64,000 nt of DNA from contig NZ_KV917372.1 in NCBI RefSeq assembly GCF_002019635.1, forward strand, positions 868,001 through 932,000, given 5' to 3'. The notes beneath the pieces were generated by a model. That model was not told the origin of the DNA and did no database searches. It worked only from the letters and a program-made list of their open reading frames with translations. Within the stretch, counting starts at the first letter, position 1. Every line of letters begins with the position of its first letter. A program made the translations under genes and the position numbers. Of the stretch, positions 9,671 to 18,267 are shown piece by piece. The DNA is from Metabacillus halosaccharovorans (lineage in GTDB: Bacteria > Bacillota > Bacilli > Bacillales > Bacillaceae).

Positions 9671-10336
9671 CTAAAAACTTTGTAACAATGACTTCACAAT
9701 TAAATACCAACCATCTACTAATACAAATAGAAGAATTTTAAAAGGCAGAGAAATCATAACTGGTGGTAACATCATCATTCCCATGGACATCAAGATACTT
9801 GCAACGACCATATCAATAACTAAAAACGGAATAAAAATCATAAAACCAATTTGAAAAGCGGTTTTTATTTCACTTATAGCAAAGGCAGGAACAAGAGCAG
9901 TTAATGGTATTTCTTCTATGGAATTAGGATTTTCTATGCCAGCATAATTTAAAAATAAAGCTAAATCTTTTTGCCTGGTGTGCTTGCTCATAAATTCTTT
10001 GAAAGGATTTGCAGCTCTTTCATAAGCTTCTTCGAGACCTATTTCCTCATTAAAAAGAGGCGTTAACGCCTGTTCATTTACTTGAGAAAATGTAGGTGCC
10101 ATTATGAAAAATGTTAGAAACATAGCTATACCGATTAAAACTTGATTCGGTGGCATTGATTGTGTTGCAAGTGAAGTACGAACAAATGACAATACAATAA
10201 TAATTCTTGTAAAGCAAGTCATCAATATTAAAATACTGGGTGCAATAGATAATACCGTTAATAATAATAGAAGCTTTACAGAAGTACTGACGTCTTCCGG
10301 GTTACTATTATTAAAAAACTCCATAAACTCATTCAT
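9671..10336 (-). CDS. fliP: Flagellar export gate protein FliP
   Basis: FliP pentamers form the export channel core. The 221-residue protein has an N-terminal membrane segment, the conserved TRIIIVLSFVR motif, a periplasmic loop with FKEFMSKHTR, and C-terminal membrane helices ending in the FKILLFVLVDGW segment. The start at 10336 overlaps the end of fliO by 8 bp, and an in-frame Met four codons on is an alternative. No cleaved signal peptide is obvious, as usual in Bacillus. Confidence 0.96.
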   Translation of the reverse strand: MNEFMEFFNNSNPEDVSTSVKLLLLLTVLSIAPSILILMTCFTRIIIVLSFVRTSLATQSMPPNQVLIGIAMFLTFFIMAPTFSQVNEQALTPLFNEEIGLEEAYERAANPFKEFMSKHTRQKDLALFLNYAGIENPNSIEEIPLTALVPAFAISEIKTAFQIGFMIFIPFLVIDMVVASILMSMGMMMLPPVMISLPFKILLFVLVDGWYLIVKSLLQSF

Positions 10337-11057
10337 TCTTCTTTAGACCCTTTCTTTTAATATCATTAAACTGTTTTGTTCGTTCTTCCTTTATTTTTTG
10401 TAATTGTTCATTTAACTTTGTTGAAAAAACTGGTGTATTAGAGTTTGAAATGGTTTTCTTCCCTTTTGATTGCTGAACAATTGTTGAAGCTAACTTTTGG
10501 AATATATCTTTCGAATCAATGACCGTTTCTTGTTTTCTCTCGAAGTCTTCAATAATGCTCTTACTTTCCTGCTCATCCTCAATTTCCTTTAACAAAGTAA
10601 TCGACTCGCCAACTCCGACAACTAACACGTGTTTTCCGACTTTTACCATTTGAACTGATTTATTTTGCCCTAGATTTGTTCCGCCTAAATTCACAATAGT
10701 TTGCCCTTGCTGAAAAACACGATTTTTCTTGGTGACAAACTTCAATAAGATATATATAAGAAATATAATAAAACCTAAAGCAAAAATCATCTTAATAAAA
10801 TCCCATGCAGTTATCGAAAGTGCATCCCCCTGTACTTCGGTTTCTTCATTTTGTTGCACTTCATCTTGTATTCCCGGGTTTTCATTTAATTGATTTTGAT
10901 TATTTTCTTGCTCTTGCTTATTTTCTTGCTCTTGCTTATTTATATTTTCATATACACTTTCATTTGGTGAGTCCTCCGCAACTACAATCGCTGTAGGTTG
11001 CGGAGCAAAAAAGATAAGAGCTATTACCGTCAATAAGAGGGTTTTTCTATGAAGCAA
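10329..11057 (-). CDS. fliO: Flagellar biosynthesis protein FliO (FliZ in Bacillus)
   Basis: FliO assists assembly of the FliP ring. The 242-residue protein has an N-terminal signal-like segment (residues about 5-27), a Gln/Glu/Asn-rich extracytoplasmic linker, and one membrane helix (about 83-105) followed by the FliO cytoplasmic domain (LLKFVTKKN, KHVLVVGVGESITLL). The start is a TTG at 11057 with an AGGTGGAG ribosome site. The linker contains an 18-bp tandem repeat (about 10908-10942) encoding KQEQEN twice. It overlaps fliP. Confidence 0.9.
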   Translation of the reverse strand: MLHRKTLLLTVIALIFFAPQPTAIVVAEDSPNESVYENINKQEQENKQEQENNQNQLNENPGIQDEVQQNEETEVQGDALSITAWDFIKMIFALGFIIFLIYILLKFVTKKNRVFQQGQTIVNLGGTNLGQNKSVQMVKVGKHVLVVGVGESITLLKEIEDEQESKSIIEDFERKQETVIDSKDIFQKLASTIVQQSKGKKTISNSNTPVFSTKLNEQLQKIKEERTKQFNDIKRKGLKKNE

Positions 11058-11070
11058 AGTCTCTCCACCT

Positions 11071-11433
11071 TTAACTTAATGTTTTTCCAATAGCCTCTAA
11101 AACACGATCAGCTTGGAAAGGTTTTACAATAAAGTCTTTAGCACCAGCTTGAATAGCATCAATAACCATTGCTTGTTGCCCCATAGCCGAGCACATTATA
11201 ACTTTAGCATTGCTGTTAATTTTTTTAATTTCTTTTAATGCTGCAATTCCATCCATTTCAGGCATTGTGATGTCCATCGTTACTAAATCTGGTTGATGTT
11301 CTTTGTATTTTTCTACAGCTTGTGCACCATCAGCTGCTTCAGCTACTACTTCATACCCATTTTTCGTTAAGATATCTTTAATCATCATTCTCATAAAAGC
11401 TGCATCGTCTACTATCATAATTTTGTGTGCCAT
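11071..11433 (-). CDS. cheY: Chemotaxis response regulator CheY
   Basis: CheY is the single-domain receiver whose phosphorylated form binds the flagellar switch proteins FliM and FliY. The 120-residue product has the acidic pocket (VDDAAFMRMM), the phosphoacceptor Asp in TMDITMPEMDG, Ser in CSAMGQQ and Lys in KDFIVKPF. The ATG at 11433 follows a GGAGTGGGG ribosome site; the GTG three codons earlier lies inside that site and was rejected. As in B. subtilis it sits between fliY and fliO. Confidence 0.98.
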   Translation of the reverse strand: MAHKIMIVDDAAFMRMMIKDILTKNGYEVVAEAADGAQAVEKYKEHQPDLVTMDITMPEMDGIAALKEIKKINSNAKVIMCSAMGQQAMVIDAIQAGAKDFIVKPFQADRVLEAIGKTLS

Positions 11434-11456
11434 TTTCCCCACTCCTACTTAACAAT

Positions 11457-12731
11457 TTATTTTAGTTTGTTTAATCGTTCTGATTGACTAATAATATCTG
11501 TTACACGGACACCAAAGTTCTCATCAATAACAACAACTTCCCCTTTTGCAACAATCTTGTTGTTAACTAGTATATCAACATGTTCTCCAGCAAGTTTATC
11601 TAATTCAATGATAGAGCCTGAAGATAATTCAAGAATTTCTTTTACGGAACGTTTTGTTCTGCCTAATTCCACCGTAACCTTTAAAGGGATGTCTAACAGC
11701 ATATCTAAGTTTTGCATTCCCTGCTGTTGATATGAAACTTGCTCAAAAGAAGCAAATTCAGCAGGTTTTACATTAACTGAAGGCTGTGGCCTTTGTTGAA
11801 TATGCTGCCCGGGAACAGATTCGTACATTGGTTGTCCGAATTGTTGCTGGTACATTTGGTTATCAAAACTCGGCTGTTGTTGATGCATTTGTTGCTCATA
11901 TACAGGTTGAGCATGTGAGTTACTCTGTTGAGTATCATTTTGATATGAATGTGTAATCTCAGGTATCGGTGCATGTGTCACAGCTTGTGGCTCTTGAACC
12001 TCTTTAATTGCTTCGGCAGTAGCAGCAGCCTCCTGCTTTGGATTAATTAATTGATCTATAAGATACTTGGCAAAATGTAATGGCAATAATTGCATGATAT
12101 TTGAATCAATTAATGTTCCAATTTTTAACCTGAAAGATACCTGCACAAATAATTCTTCATTTGGTATTGTATTTGCATCTTCCGTTTCATTTGCATCTAG
12201 AAGTTCTACACTTGGCGGAGAGATGTCTACCTTTTTATTAAATATGGTTGACATAGATGTTGCGGCAGAACCCATCATTTGATTCATTGCTTCTTGTACT
12301 GCACTGACTTGTATTTCCCCCAACATTTCATCAGGGTTTGTTCCGTCTCCACCGATCATTAAATCTGCAATAATAGCTGCATCGCTTTGCTTAATAACCA
12401 ACAAGTTGCTTCCTGAAAATCCTTCTGTATAATTCACTTCTATTGCAACATAAGGATGTTGAAATTGTTCACCTAATTTATTTTTGTGAATGATTGACAC
12501 GCTTGGTGTCGTAATTTCAACCTTTTGTTGTAAAAGAGTTGATAAAGCTGTTGCTGAGCTTCCAAATGAAATATTTCCTATTTCACCAATTGCGTCTTCT
12601 TCCATTGCGTCAAAATAATCTTCATTATTTAAACGTTCTTCTGTCTCCACAGGATTTTCTTCTTCATCAATACTTGAGCCTTTTAATAGCGCATCGATTT
12701 CATCCTGCGATAACATATCATTACTCACCAT
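11457..12731 (-). CDS. fliY: Flagellar switch phosphatase FliY (FliN-type)
   Basis: FliY is a Gram-positive switch protein combining a CheC-type CheY-P phosphatase and a FliN-type C-ring domain. The 424-residue protein has the N-terminal SQDEIDALL motif that binds CheY-P, CheC-like repeats (EDAIGEIGNISFGSSATALS and EIQVSAVQEAMNQMMGSAA), and a FliN domain at the C-terminus (MLLDIPLKVTVELGRTKRS). Between them lies an unusually Gln-rich linker (about residues 245-330). The start ATG at 12731 has a GAGAGGTGA ribosome site and overlaps fliM by 11 bp. Confidence 0.96.
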   Translation of the reverse strand: MVSNDMLSQDEIDALLKGSSIDEEENPVETEERLNNEDYFDAMEEDAIGEIGNISFGSSATALSTLLQQKVEITTPSVSIIHKNKLGEQFQHPYVAIEVNYTEGFSGSNLLVIKQSDAAIIADLMIGGDGTNPDEMLGEIQVSAVQEAMNQMMGSAATSMSTIFNKKVDISPPSVELLDANETEDANTIPNEELFVQVSFRLKIGTLIDSNIMQLLPLHFAKYLIDQLINPKQEAAATAEAIKEVQEPQAVTHAPIPEITHSYQNDTQQSNSHAQPVYEQQMHQQQPSFDNQMYQQQFGQPMYESVPGQHIQQRPQPSVNVKPAEFASFEQVSYQQQGMQNLDMLLDIPLKVTVELGRTKRSVKEILELSSGSIIELDKLAGEHVDILVNNKIVAKGEVVVIDENFGVRVTDIISQSERLNKLK

Positions 12732-13719
12732 CTTCGTCACCTCTCGATAAGTGGTCAATAATTTGAACCGCTAATTTTTTGTTCATTTTTCCAGGTTGTC
12801 CTGTAAACTTTGGCTTATCACCTATTTTAACCAACAATGGTTGGTCAATGGCACAATCTAATTGAATGACATCACCAAGTTGTAATTGAAGAAAGTCTTG
12901 TATTGATATATCTGATGTTCCAAGCTCAGCTGCAATTGTAAGATCAGCAAGATTAATTTGTTTTTTTAATGCATCTATCTCATATTGCTTTGGCTCTTTT
13001 CTGTCAGATTGCATCCAATAATGCACAGATAATTTCGGAATAATAGGTTCTAAAACAACGTGCGGAATACACAGGTTTATCATTCCGCTTGTTTCTCCCA
13101 CTTGAATATTCAAGGATATTACAACAACCGTTTCATTAGGGGAAACCATTTGTAAAAACTGTGGGTTAACTTCAAATTCCAACATACTTGGTTCAATTTC
13201 AATTAATGATTCCCATGCCTCTTGATAATTATCTAATGATTTCTCAAAAATATTTGAAATAATTTTCGTTTCAATTTCTGTTAAATTTTCTATTTTATTA
13301 ACACTCGCTCCGATTCCACCCATAATTCGATCCATCATAGCGTATGCTATATTAGGATTAACTTCCATAAGTACTCTGCCTTCTAATGGAGCTACTTCAA
13401 AAATATTTAAAACCGTCATTTTAGGAATGGATCGGATAAATTCCTCATATGGCAGTTGGTCAACAGATCCAACTGTAATCTGTATATATGTGCGTAATTG
13501 AGCTGAAAAATAAGTAGTTAAAAGTCTAGCAAAGTTTTCATGAATTCTTGTTAAGCTTCGGATTTGATCCTTTGAAAAACGTAAAGCTCGTTTAAAATCA
13601 TAAACCTTTACTTTTTTACTCGACTCTTCTTTTTTCAGTTCATCTGCATCCATCTCACCAGTTGAAATGGCGGATAGCAAGGCGTCAATTTCACTTTGTG
13701 ATAAAATATCACCTGCCAA
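12721..13719 (-). CDS. fliM: Flagellar motor switch protein FliM
   Basis: FliM forms the C-ring wall and receives CheY-P. The 332-residue product carries the N-terminal LSQSEIDALLSAIS motif that binds CheY-P, a middle CheC-like domain (ending near GGIGASVNKI onward) and a C-terminal SpoA/FliN-like domain. The start is a TTG at 13719: the GTG three codons earlier is part of the AGGAGGTGA ribosome site itself. The 3' end overlaps fliY. Confidence 0.97.
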   Translation of the reverse strand: MAGDILSQSEIDALLSAISTGEMDADELKKEESSKKVKVYDFKRALRFSKDQIRSLTRIHENFARLLTTYFSAQLRTYIQITVGSVDQLPYEEFIRSIPKMTVLNIFEVAPLEGRVLMEVNPNIAYAMMDRIMGGIGASVNKIENLTEIETKIISNIFEKSLDNYQEAWESLIEIEPSMLEFEVNPQFLQMVSPNETVVVISLNIQVGETSGMINLCIPHVVLEPIIPKLSVHYWMQSDRKEPKQYEIDALKKQINLADLTIAAELGTSDISIQDFLQLQLGDVIQLDCAIDQPLLVKIGDKPKFTGQPGKMNKKLAVQIIDHLSRGDEDGE

Positions 13720-13752
13720 AGTTTTCACCTCCTATTTTGTTTTAATGTTCAA

Positions 13753-14181
13753 TTATTGAAGGATATAGGATGTGGTATAAACCTTTTTGACCTTGCCTTC
13801 TTGCATTAATGCATTAATTTTTTGGGATATGGACTCTTTGAGCTTATTCATTCCTTCGGTTCCTTCTAATTGTGTAGCCTCGATATTAGCTAGCTCTGAA
13901 ATAATAATATCCTGTGCTTGGAAAGAACGCTGTGTTAATTCTTCTTTTGCTTTTTTTGAATCTGTTTCAATTTTAAATGATATGCGCACAATATTACCAC
14001 TGGATAAATTTGTGGTTATTTCGGGTATATCAACAGATGCCTCAACAACTTCTTCTATTGAAGGTTCTTTATGCTCATCTTCATTTCCTAAAAATTTAGT
14101 AACGACTACTAGTGCTGTAACACCAATTAATGTAATAGACCCTAAAATAACTAGCATAATGGTTAAAAGCTTCTTATTCAT
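13753..14181 (-). CDS. fliL: Flagellar basal-body protein FliL
   Basis: FliL is a single-pass membrane protein associated with the stator and basal body. The 142-residue product has one N-terminal membrane helix (MNKKLLTIMLVILGSITLIG onward) followed by an acidic linker and the extracytoplasmic FliL domain (VRISFKIETDS, LKESISQKINAL). The ATG at 14181 lies 9 bp after GGAGG and overlaps the swrD stop by 8 bp. TTG and GTG codons just upstream are possible alternative starts. Confidence 0.94.
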   Translation of the reverse strand: MNKKLLTIMLVILGSITLIGVTALVVVTKFLGNEDEHKEPSIEEVVEASVDIPEITTNLSSGNIVRISFKIETDSKKAKEELTQRSFQAQDIIISELANIEATQLEGTEGMNKLKESISQKINALMQEGKVKKVYTTSYILQ

Positions 14182-14395
14182 CACCAAAAACCTCCGTGTC
14201 TTTTTTCAAAGACAAAACATTGATATCCCGATAAAAGGAAGAAATTTTCATAGTCACCTCATGCTGAGGTTCTCTTACAACATATTTATGACCATTCGTT
14301 AAGGTTATGGTTGTATCAGGAAATGACTCAATCACTTCAATGTATAAAGCATTTAATGTAAATGACTTTCCATTCAACCTTGTTAATTGAATCAT
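14174..14395 (-). CDS. swrD: Swarming motility protein SwrD (FlbD family)
   Basis: This 73-residue protein belongs to the FlbD/SwrD family. In B. subtilis, SwrD raises motor torque needed for swarming. The family pattern is clear: MIQLTRLNGKSFTLNALYIE followed by ESFPDTTITLTNGHKYVV. No Shine-Dalgarno sequence lies directly before the ATG. A 10-bp hairpin occupies that place, with a purine-rich AAGGGGGGAAGAGG on its far side. It is followed by fliL with an 8-bp overlap. Confidence 0.93.
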   Translation of the reverse strand: MIQLTRLNGKSFTLNALYIEVIESFPDTTITLTNGHKYVVREPQHEVTMKISSFYRDINVLSLKKDTEVFGDE

Positions 14396-14401
14396 ATTTA
14401 C

Positions 14402-14436
14402 AGAGGCTAACGTAAAAGTTCTAAATGTTAGCCTCT
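14402..14436 (-). promoter_or_regulatory. Hairpin between ribosome site and swrD start
   Basis: The arms AGAGGCTAAC (14402-14411) and GTTAGCCTCT (14427-14436) are perfectly complementary over 10 bp with a 15-nt loop. On the minus strand the order is flgE stop, a G-rich ribosome-site-like run (14432-14445), the hairpin, then the swrD ATG 7 nt later. No T-run follows, so it is not a normal terminator. It could place the ribosome site near the start by looping out the spacer, or restrict translation. Confidence 0.6.
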
Positions 14437-14446
14437 TCCCCCCTTG

Positions 14447-15970
14447 TTATCGTTTTAGACCCATTAATTCTTGTAAAATTTCGTCTGACGTTGTAATAAT
14501 TTTTGTATTTGATTGGAATCCACGCTGTGCAACAATCATTTCTGTGAATTCTTCTGATAAATCTACGTTCGACATTTCTAGAGCACCTGCAATAATGGAG
14601 GCTGCTCCTTCAGTGCCTGGTGTAAATAGCTCGTCTAATTGAATACCATTTCCGTCTTTATCAACTGATCCAGAGTTTGAGGATTCTCTATAAAGGTTTC
14701 CACCCGCTTTTTCAAGACCTCCTGCATTCGCAAAGTTCGCAATTCGGATTTGTCCTGCAACATTTAATTGTCCACTGCTGTTAACAAACGTCACTGTTCC
14801 GTCAGGTCCAATAGAAAAGCTCTGTGCATCCAGAGGGATTTGAATTAATCCTGCTTCACCACTTAATGATTCAGACCAACTTGGTTTTAGTAAACTTTCC
14901 GCTGCATTTTCAAAGGTAACAACTGATTGAGCTACTTGCTCTAAATCAACTTTAAAGTTTGAAATTTTGTCCATTAGAGCTTTAGCCGTATCAAGGTCTG
15001 TTGTAGCAATAGTACCTGAGGCTACAACAGTTGACGGATATTCTCCAGGTTGTAGTTGTTTTACTGTTGTAGATATTTCACTAATAATTTCAGTAATAGG
15101 TTGAGTATTATTGAAACCAGTAGTTGTATTTGTAATACTATTATTTAGCATTGCCACACTTTCAGTTACTCCACCTGTATCATTAAAGCGAATTGCTATA
15201 TCCTTAAAGCCTTTATTTGTATAATTACCAGCACCCTCTACATAATTTTTAAAATCAGTATGTGCTGCTGTTAATGCGTTATGAGCTGAAGTCAAATTTG
15301 AACCAGATGCGACAGCATCATTGTATTCATTGTATGCACTAATTAGAGTATCTGTTTTCTTTTCTAAAACTTTAACTGCATCTGTAATGTTTTTATAAGA
15401 ACCTTCAAATTGAGTTATGCTTGTTAAAGCATTATTTCCTTTTGTAATATGGTCTGCACTAGGTAATGACTTTTCACCAGTTTCACCTACTAAAAACAAA
15501 CCATCAGAGGTCACTAAATATCCCCGGTCATCTAAATAGAAGTTTCCAGCTCTTGTATAGCTAAGATTCATCGAACGGTCGATAGCACCTGTTATAATGT
15601 TGTCACCAACTTGATTACCACGATCTATACCAACACGTGCCAAATCTGAAATTGTAGCAACTGGGAAGAAACCATCACCAGATAGAGCTAAGTCTAATGT
15701 TCTTGCTGTCGTTTGTGTTGCACCTGTTGTATGAATAACATCTATTGATGATGTTTGAGTTCCTAAACCAATTTGCTGTGCGTTTGTTCCTCCACGAGCG
15801 CCATTTGCTGCACCAGCTCCAGAAATTTGTTGACTAATTAGGTCTTTGAATGTTGTACGAGATTTTTTAAATCCATAGGTATTTACATTCGCTATATTAT
15901 TTCCAATAACATCCAGTTTTGTTTGGAAGTTTTTCATACCACTTATACCTGAATACATTGAACGTAACAT
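14447..15970 (-). CDS. flgE: Flagellar hook protein FlgE, enlarged
   Basis: This is the hook subunit, an axial protein of the flagellum. The N-terminal rod/hook motif (MYSGISGMKN, IGNNIANVNTYGFKKSR) and the C-terminal motif (SNVDLSEEFTEMIVAQRGFQSNTKII) are both intact. The core between them includes the AGNFYLDDRG block near residue 145 and IPLDAQSFSIGPDG near 380. Roughly residues 165-370 are an additional Asn/Thr/Ala-rich domain absent from the approximately 264-residue B. subtilis protein as I recall it. Total length is 507. The start at 15970 has a GAGGAGAG ribosome site; longer frames lack one. Confidence 0.94.
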   Translation of the reverse strand: MLRSMYSGISGMKNFQTKLDVIGNNIANVNTYGFKKSRTTFKDLISQQISGAGAANGARGGTNAQQIGLGTQTSSIDVIHTTGATQTTARTLDLALSGDGFFPVATISDLARVGIDRGNQVGDNIITGAIDRSMNLSYTRAGNFYLDDRGYLVTSDGLFLVGETGEKSLPSADHITKGNNALTSITQFEGSYKNITDAVKVLEKKTDTLISAYNEYNDAVASGSNLTSAHNALTAAHTDFKNYVEGAGNYTNKGFKDIAIRFNDTGGVTESVAMLNNSITNTTTGFNNTQPITEIISEISTTVKQLQPGEYPSTVVASGTIATTDLDTAKALMDKISNFKVDLEQVAQSVVTFENAAESLLKPSWSESLSGEAGLIQIPLDAQSFSIGPDGTVTFVNSSGQLNVAGQIRIANFANAGGLEKAGGNLYRESSNSGSVDKDGNGIQLDELFTPGTEGAASIIAGALEMSNVDLSEEFTEMIVAQRGFQSNTKIITTSDEILQELMGLKR

Positions 15971-16047
15971 TTTACTCTCTCCTCTTTTATTGGACAATGT
16001 TGTTTCGGTCAATCCACAACATAAGCTTCCTTATTGGACCAGCTTTT

Positions 16048-16419
16048 TTAATCCATAATGATCGTTCCATTTATATTTGTGAAAATCTGTGATTTAGCTT
16101 CTTCCTTATTCATTGCAGTTACAACTGTTTTGTTACTAGCACTCACAATCAAAGCAGCATCCTGCAATATAATAAGAGAATCTGTAACTCCTTTATGCCG
16201 TGCCTCTTGAATTTTCTCTTCTATTAAGTTCCATTCATTTATAGAAATATTTATCTCTCTCTCTTGGATTCTTAATTGTGCATGTTTACTTATCTTGAGT
16301 GACTGATTTTGTACATCTCCAAGTACTTCTTTAAACGAAGGTTGTGACTTTGTAACATTGGTCTTATTCGTAATTAAGCCTAGTGGGTGAGAGTGAACTT
16401 GTTTAACCTGCATTACCAT
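16048..16419 (-). CDS. Flagellar operon protein, TIGR02530-like
   Basis: This 123-residue protein resembles the TIGR02530 family of uncharacterised proteins found beside flgD and flgE in many Firmicutes operons. The hallmark is the central SKHAQLRIQEREINIS segment followed by a helix and a VSASNKTVVTAM beta region ending in NINGTIIMD. The ATG at 16419 has a GAGGAG ribosome site that overlaps the flgD stop codon. A role in hook assembly is inferred only from position between flgD and flgE. Confidence 0.85.
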   Translation of the reverse strand: MVMQVKQVHSHPLGLITNKTNVTKSQPSFKEVLGDVQNQSLKISKHAQLRIQEREINISINEWNLIEEKIQEARHKGVTDSLIILQDAALIVSASNKTVVTAMNKEEAKSQIFTNINGTIIMD

Positions 16420-16429
16420 CACAACTCCT

Positions 16430-16861
16430 CTATTCTTCAGGCTTGCTAATTTTCACAACTAAATTACTGCTTATTTCTTTTCCATTTTCAAGCTCAAGAA
16501 TTATTTCATTATTTTTTTGTTTGATCGCTTTAACAATTCCAACTTCTACACCCTCAGAGTCAGCATCCGACCACTCTACTGATTTACCAATCATTTCTGA
16601 ATATTTTAAAATTGAATCAGTTTTCGTTTGAGAATTAACGAATTTTTCCAACAAAGAATTCATGTTAGTCATTTGTTCTAGTGAAGAAAAATTTGCCATC
16701 TGAGAAATGAATTCTTTGTCTTCCATTGGATTCAATGGATCTTGATTTTGCAGCTGTGTCATAAGTATTTTTAAGAATTCATCTTTACCAAGATTTGAAC
16801 CAGAGCTTCGAGTTTGAGTCCTGTTTGATAATAATAAACTCGAGTCGATAGATATAGTCAT
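16430..16861 (-). CDS. flgD: Hook-cap scaffold protein FlgD
   Basis: FlgD caps the growing hook and is needed to add FlgE. The 143-residue product has the conserved N-terminal region LGKDEFLKILMTQLQNQDPLNPMEDKEFISQMA (about residues 24-56), the diagnostic export and capping part. The C-terminal half is a short beta-rich domain (SVEWSDADSEGVEVGIVKAI). The short form is usual in Bacillus. It sits between fliK and the TIGR02530-like gene. Confidence 0.96.
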   Translation of the reverse strand: MTISIDSSLLLSNRTQTRSSGSNLGKDEFLKILMTQLQNQDPLNPMEDKEFISQMANFSSLEQMTNMNSLLEKFVNSQTKTDSILKYSEMIGKSVEWSDADSEGVEVGIVKAIKQKNNEIILELENGKEISSNLVVKISKPEE

Positions 16862-16873
16862 TAGTAAACCTCC

Positions 16874-18247
16874 CTAAATTGAAAAATTTAATGCTTCTTG
16901 AAGCGAGTCTTTAAAATTCATATCATTCTCTTCTTCATTATTAGAGGATGAATTTTTATTTTCCTTTTCAGTTTCCTGCTTTGTATCGTTGTTATCTCTA
17001 AAAAATTTAGGGATATCATCAGTAAAAATATCAAATTTTTCAAATTCAATATTCATATTAGGTAAAGCTTGTTTCAACTGAGATCCACTGTGTTCTAAAA
17101 GCTCTTTAGCTGATTGAGTAGCTGCAATAATTTTGGCAACCATTTCACCATTTCTTTGTTGAACAATTTTAATTGTTATTGACCCTAAATGTTCCGGTGT
17201 TAATTTGATGACGAATCTGCTTGTCCCATTATTTAATAGTGAGAATTTACTATTCTTTAATAAGTCCACCATTTTATTTGTTAATTCTTCTCTTGTTGAA
17301 GTAATTGTGGGTTTATTTTCGCCTACGGTCATAAAATGGTCTGTTTTAATAAATTTCTCAAGATGAATTGTTACAGTTTCTTCTATAAGATTAGAAGATT
17401 TCAACGGAACATTTTTGGTTTGAAGTAAAGACAAATTTGTATTATTTAATTGATTAGTAATTTTTGTCGATTCACCAATATTGACTAATTTTGACAGTAA
17501 ATTTTTAATTTCCCCTAAATCATTAGAAGACAATAGTTTTTGCATGTTCTCAGTTGCATTTGAATTGTCTAAAAGATTTTTATTGAGCAAATCTATTGCA
17601 AGAGCTTTGTCAGATAATTTTCCTGTAACGCTTAAAATTTCACTTAAGTAGCGTAATTCATCCAAAACTTGCACCTTTGCATTACTAATTAGAATTTGTC
17701 CTTCAAGCAAGGCCTTATCTTCAAGTTTCATGTTATCAAGCTTAAGAAATATGTTTTGAAAGGTAAGTACTTGCGGAGGTTCATAGCTTTCAAAGTCGAT
17801 TTTTAAAAGCTCATTTAAATCAGTCATTAACTGGTTTGTATCAATCTCATCATTCTTTTTAGATAGTGTCTCAATTTTTGTTACTAATGCTAACACTGTA
17901 ATACCCAATGGATACTGATCTGTAGAATCAAATAAATTATTCATTAATCCAGATTGATTAAACAATTCATTTAATTTAGTTTGCAAAATTGAAAGATACT
18001 CATTAAGGTCTTCCCCTGTGATTTCTAAAATATCTAAATTCTCGTCTTGTTCATCTAAAATTTCTTTTATTACATGTTTTACTTTAGTTAATACATTATT
18101 TTTATCCTCTTGATTCGTTTTTTCAGCTGTAGACGTTCCTCCCTTAAGGGCAGAATCAACATAATTCTTAAAACTACTACTGTTTTGTACCTGATTTGTT
18201 TTCTTTAAAGGAGTGCTTTGAATATCAAAAGCAGTAAAAACCTTCAC
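16874..18247 (-). CDS. fliK: Hook-length control protein FliK
   Basis: FliK is the secreted molecular ruler that triggers the FlhB specificity switch. The 457-residue protein has a poorly conserved, Asn/Leu/Lys-rich N-terminal ruler part and a C-terminal Flg_hook domain (about residues 335-405: RFVIKLTPEHLGSITIKIVQ, AKIIAATQSAKELLEHSGSQLKQAL). The tail is rich in Asn, Glu and Lys. Position between ylxF and flgD is as in B. subtilis. Only the C-terminal domain is recognisable by sequence. Confidence 0.92.
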   Translation of the reverse strand: MKVFTAFDIQSTPLKKTNQVQNSSSFKNYVDSALKGGTSTAEKTNQEDKNNVLTKVKHVIKEILDEQDENLDILEITGEDLNEYLSILQTKLNELFNQSGLMNNLFDSTDQYPLGITVLALVTKIETLSKKNDEIDTNQLMTDLNELLKIDFESYEPPQVLTFQNIFLKLDNMKLEDKALLEGQILISNAKVQVLDELRYLSEILSVTGKLSDKALAIDLLNKNLLDNSNATENMQKLLSSNDLGEIKNLLSKLVNIGESTKITNQLNNTNLSLLQTKNVPLKSSNLIEETVTIHLEKFIKTDHFMTVGENKPTITSTREELTNKMVDLLKNSKFSLLNNGTSRFVIKLTPEHLGSITIKIVQQRNGEMVAKIIAATQSAKELLEHSGSQLKQALPNMNIEFEKFDIFTDDIPKFFRDNNDTKQETEKENKNSSSNNEEENDMNFKDSLQEALNFSI

Positions 18248-18267
18248 CTTATATATCCACCTCCTTT

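Noticed and set aside
10908-10942. Tandem repeat in fliO as a possible CRISPR or mobile repeat
   Set aside because: Only two 18-bp units in frame, encoding a low-complexity linker; ordinary slippage product.
13787-14302. 171-codon plus-strand open frame opposite fliL and swrD
   Set aside because: It is the antisense shadow of two well-supported genes, has no ribosome site, and its product looks like no protein family.
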